This document shows, in pieces, positions 61,610 through 64,000 of a stretch of 64,000 nt of DNA. This stretch comes from Bradyrhizobium sp. 199 (GTDB lineage Bacteria > Pseudomonadota > Alphaproteobacteria > Rhizobiales > Xanthobacteraceae): assembly GCF_023073355.1 (NCBI RefSeq), contig NZ_JADPJI010000005.1, positions 868,001-932,000 of the forward strand. The letters run 5' to 3'. The translations under genes and the position numbers were made by a program. Each line of letters begins with the position of its first letter. Positions within the stretch are counted from its first letter, which is position 1. The notes beneath the pieces were generated by a model. The model saw only the letters and a list, made by a program, of their open reading frames with translations. It made no database searches and was not told where the DNA came from.

Positions 61610-64000
61610 TCACCGCGTCAGCGACCGCTTCTCCGTGATCGCCTTGCGCAGGATGCGCGAGAGCGATTCGACCGAATACGGCTTCTGGATCAGCTCGAAA
61701 CCACGATGGGCGCTTTCGGCGAGCACGTTGCTGTAGCCCGAAGTGAGCACCACGGGCAGGCCCGGATAGCGCTCGCGGATGATGCCGGCGAGCTCGACGC
61801 CGTTCATGCCGGGCATGATGACGTCGGAGAAGACGAGGTCGACGGCGAACTCGTTCTCGCCGAGGATCGCGAGCGCCGCGTTGGCGTTGGCGACGCGGCG
61901 CACGACATAGCCGAGATCTTCCAGAAGCTCGGTCGAGAACTGGCCGACATCGTCATTGTCCTCGACCACGAGCACGCGGTAGCCGCGCCCGGTCGTCGCA
62001 GCCTCGTGGGTCAGCGCCGCGGCTTCCTTCTCCGCGGTGGGACTCTGCGCCTGCGGCAAATAGATGGTGAAGGTCGCGCCTTTGCCTTGCGTGCTCGTCA
62101 CGGCGATGTCGCCCTCGGACTGCTTTGCGAACCCGAAGGCCTGGCTGAGGCCGAGACCGGTGCCCTTGCCGACCTCCTTGGTGGTGAAGAACGGCTCGAA
62201 GATCGAATCGAGATGGTCCGCTGCGATGCCGCTGCCGGTGTCGGTGACGGAGATTGCGACATAATCGCCGCCCCGCGCCGATTGCGCGCGCAGGCTTGGA
62301 ATGCCCTGAACCTTACGCACCGCGATGGTGAGGCGACCTTCGCCGTCCATGGCGTCGCGGGCGTTGATGGCGAGGTTGATCAGCGCGGTCTCGAACTGTG
62401 CGATGTCGGCGACGGTGAAGCAGTCGGCATCGTCGATCTCGACGACGATCTCGATGCGGCCGCCGACCAGCGGCCGCACCAGTTGCGCAACGCCCTCGAC
62501 CTGGCTGCCGACGTTGAAGATCTGGGGTTTCAGCGGCTGCCGGCGCGCGAACGCCAGAAGCTGCGCGGTCAGCTTGGAGGCGCGCTCAACCGTGTCGGAG
62601 ATGGCGTCGACATAGCGGCGACGGCGCTCCTCCGGCAACTCGCGGCGGCGCAGGAAATCGGTGGCCGAGCGGATGATGGTGAGGAGATTGTTGAAGTCGT
62701 GCGCGACGCCGCCGGTGAGCTGGCCGATCGCCTCCATCTTCTGCGACTGCCGCAAAGCTTCCTCGCCGCGGCGGCGCTCGGTGATGTCGACGGCCTCGGG
62801 CACGACGCCGGTGATGTTGCCGTGGCGGTCGAGCACGGGGCGCATGCCGAAGTCGAAATCGCGCTCACCGACGGGAAGGCGCAGGTGCAGCTCGAGCCGC
62901 ACGGCTTCGCCCTTGAGCACGGTGTGGAAGGCTTCCTGCACCAGCGCACTCATGCCTTCCGTGGCGCTGAACCAGGGGGTCTCCCAGAACGGCTTTCCGA
63001 TCACATCTGAAGAGCTCGCCTTGATCCCGTCGAGTGCGGTTTTGTTGGCGTAGAGCAGTTCGCCCCTGAGATTGACCAGGCCTTGATACTGATTGCTGGT
63101 CTCAAGGATCGTGCGCAGGCGGGCCTCGTTGGACTCGAGCTCGGCGGTGCGCTCGACGATGCGCTCTTCCAGCGTCTCGTTGAGCCGCCTGAGCTCGATC
63201 TCGGCCTGCTTGGCGACGGTGATGTCGTGGGCGACACCGATGAAGCCGATATGCTTGCCGGTCGGGTCCCAGCGTGGCTGCGATTCCGAGCGCAGCCAGC
63301 GCCATTCGCCGCGGGCGTCCCTGTAACGCGCTTCGAGCACGAACGGCTTCAACGAGGCTTCGCCTTGGACCGATTGCTGGAGCACGTGCGGCAGGTCGTC
63401 CGGATGCAGCACCTTGCGCCAATCGAAGTCGATGGCCTGATCATAGGGCAGGCCGACGAAGTCGACATAGGCCTGATTGGCGAAGGACCGCTTGCGATCG
63501 AGCTTGGTCACCCAGATCGGCACCGGCGCGCTGTCGGCGATCAGCCGGAAGCGCTCCTCGCTCTCGCGCAGGGTCTCGCGCGCGAGCATCTGGTCGGTGA
63601 CGTCGATATGGGCGCCGACGAGGCGGATGGCCCGGCCATCCTTGTCGCGTTCGATCTTTGCGACGACCCGGATCCAGCGGGTCTGGCCGTCGCTGGGACG
63701 GATGATGCGGTATTCGGCGGTGTAGTCTTCGCTTGTGCCGGCGAGCGCGTCGAAGAACTGCCTGACCGTCGCTTCGCGATCGTCGGGATGGAGGCGATTG
63801 ACCCACTCCTCGTGTGACTCGTCGGCGGCCTCGAGCGGCAGGCCATGAATCATCAGATATTCGGGCGAGCGGCGGTTCTTGAAGCCTTCGCGGAAGTCGA
63901 CCTCGACGCCGCCGACCTTGCCGATGCGCTGGATGCGCGCGAGCTCGGCCTCGCGCTCCTGGAGCGCGCGATAGGCGTTGTCGCGCTCGCGCGCGACGTC
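61610..64000 (-). CDS. Multi-PAS hybrid histidine kinase, 5' end beyond the window
   Basis: 796 residues visible; the frame is open to base 64000, so the start is outside. Order from the N-terminal side: three PAS/PAC domains (RDxxGRxxRLVGAHIDVTDQ-type endings), a HisKA box GGVAHDFNNLLTIIRS, an ATPase domain (NLAINARDAM; DTGSGI; KGTGLGLSQAFGFAKQ; shortened) and a C-terminal receiver domain with Asp in DLVFSDVIMPGMNG. The attached receiver makes it a hybrid kinase. No phosphotransfer partner is seen here. Confidence 0.93.
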   Translation of the reverse strand, partial: DVARERDNAYRALQEREAELARIQRIGKVGGVEVDFREGFKNRRSPEYLMIHGLPLEAADESHEEWVNRLHPDDREATVRQFFDALAGTSEDYTAEYRIIRPSDGQTRWIRVVAKIERDKDGRAIRLVGAHIDVTDQMLARETLRESEERFRLIADSAPVPIWVTKLDRKRSFANQAYVDFVGLPYDQAIDFDWRKVLHPDDLPHVLQQSVQGEASLKPFVLEARYRDARGEWRWLRSESQPRWDPTGKHIGFIGVAHDITVAKQAEIELRRLNETLEERIVERTAELESNEARLRTILETSNQYQGLVNLRGELLYANKTALDGIKASSSDVIGKPFWETPWFSATEGMSALVQEAFHTVLKGEAVRLELHLRLPVGERDFDFGMRPVLDRHGNITGVVPEAVDITERRRGEEALRQSQKMEAIGQLTGGVAHDFNNLLTIIRSATDFLRRRELPEERRRRYVDAISDTVERASKLTAQLLAFARRQPLKPQIFNVGSQVEGVAQLVRPLVGGRIEIVVEIDDADCFTVADIAQFETALINLAINARDAMDGEGRLTIAVRKVQGIPSLRAQSARGGDYVAISVTDTGSGIAADHLDSIFEPFFTTKEVGKGTGLGLSQAFGFAKQSEGDIAVTSTQGKGATFTIYLPQAQSPTAEKEAAALTHEAATTGRGYRVLVVEDNDDVGQFSTELLEDLGYVVRRVANANAALAILGENEFAVDLVFSDVIMPGMNGVELAGIIRERYPGLPVVLTSGYSNVLAESAHRGFELIQKPYSVESLSRILRKAITEKRSLTR

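Noticed and set aside
61706..63010. 434-codon plus-strand frame inside the hybrid kinase gene
   Set aside because: Antisense to intact HisKA/ATPase/receiver motifs; composition is typical of a shadow frame.

Overview
The window reads as chromosome of a Bradyrhizobium-type alphaproteobacterium. This is inferred from the high GC content, the protein families (propionyl-CoA carboxylase, fused indolepyruvate:ferredoxin oxidoreductase, PAS-rich kinases, two kinds of orphan solute-binding protein), many small exported low-complexity proteins, and the intergenic palindromic repeats common in that genus. I see no phage, integrase, transposase, CRISPR array, rRNA or plasmid functions. There is one tRNA gene (Arg, anticodon TCG).

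Layout. 0-9.3 kb: the 3' part of pccB, small hypothetical genes, a GST, an ArsR-type repressor divergent from two dimeric alpha-beta barrel proteins, an isocitrate lyase/PEP mutase family enzyme, a UPF0126 membrane protein and a three-haem cytochrome c. 9.5-19 kb: an indolepyruvate oxidoreductase, then an acyl-CoA module (thiolase-fold protein, DUF35 partner, MaoC hydratase, MFE-2-like SDR), a DapA-family aldolase and a Nudix hydrolase. 19-34.7 kb: two EamA exporters, a PAS histidine kinase, a GrlR-like protein, tRNA-Arg, an AraC regulator, small secreted proteins, a histone-H1-like protein, a chemoreceptor and a 1-Cys peroxiredoxin. 34.7-43 kb: a secreted phosphatase-superfamily protein, a repeat-rich gap, small exported proteins, a GNAT, an SDR with altered catalytic residues, a serine hydrolase and an ArsR/SRPBCC pair. 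43-47 kb: a stress-flavoured group (manganese catalase, Gly-rich exported protein, MBL hydrolase, orphan NuoB, DUF892 ferritin-like protein). 47-51.5 kb: IclR, a class III CoA-transferase, a Bug-type and an ABC-type binding protein, without permeases. 51.6-55.6 kb: a membrane protein, a NarL-type two-component system and a divergent DUF3280-like protein. 55.6-60.2 kb: a sugar-acid catabolic locus (dehydrogenase remnant, IdnO-like SDR, enolase-superfamily dehydratase, GntR regulator, MFS carrier). 60-64 kb: an ArsB/NhaD-family carrier and a large hybrid histidine kinase cut by the right edge.

The most useful non-gene signals are inverted repeats that look like operators. Both ArsR-family genes have one spanning their own start codon, and the GntR regulator has one in its divergent intergenic region. 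A set of GGAAC-N16/17-CGTT-like sites, one a perfect match, suggests an EcfG (general stress) regulon covering the small secreted proteins and the stress cluster. A deleted and frameshifted dehydrogenase remnant lies at the end of the sugar-acid operon. I did not find a locus I could confidently call a new multi-gene system. The best candidates for new biology are the start-codon operators, the catalytically altered SDR, the permease-less binding-protein operon and the stress cluster with an orphan NuoB.
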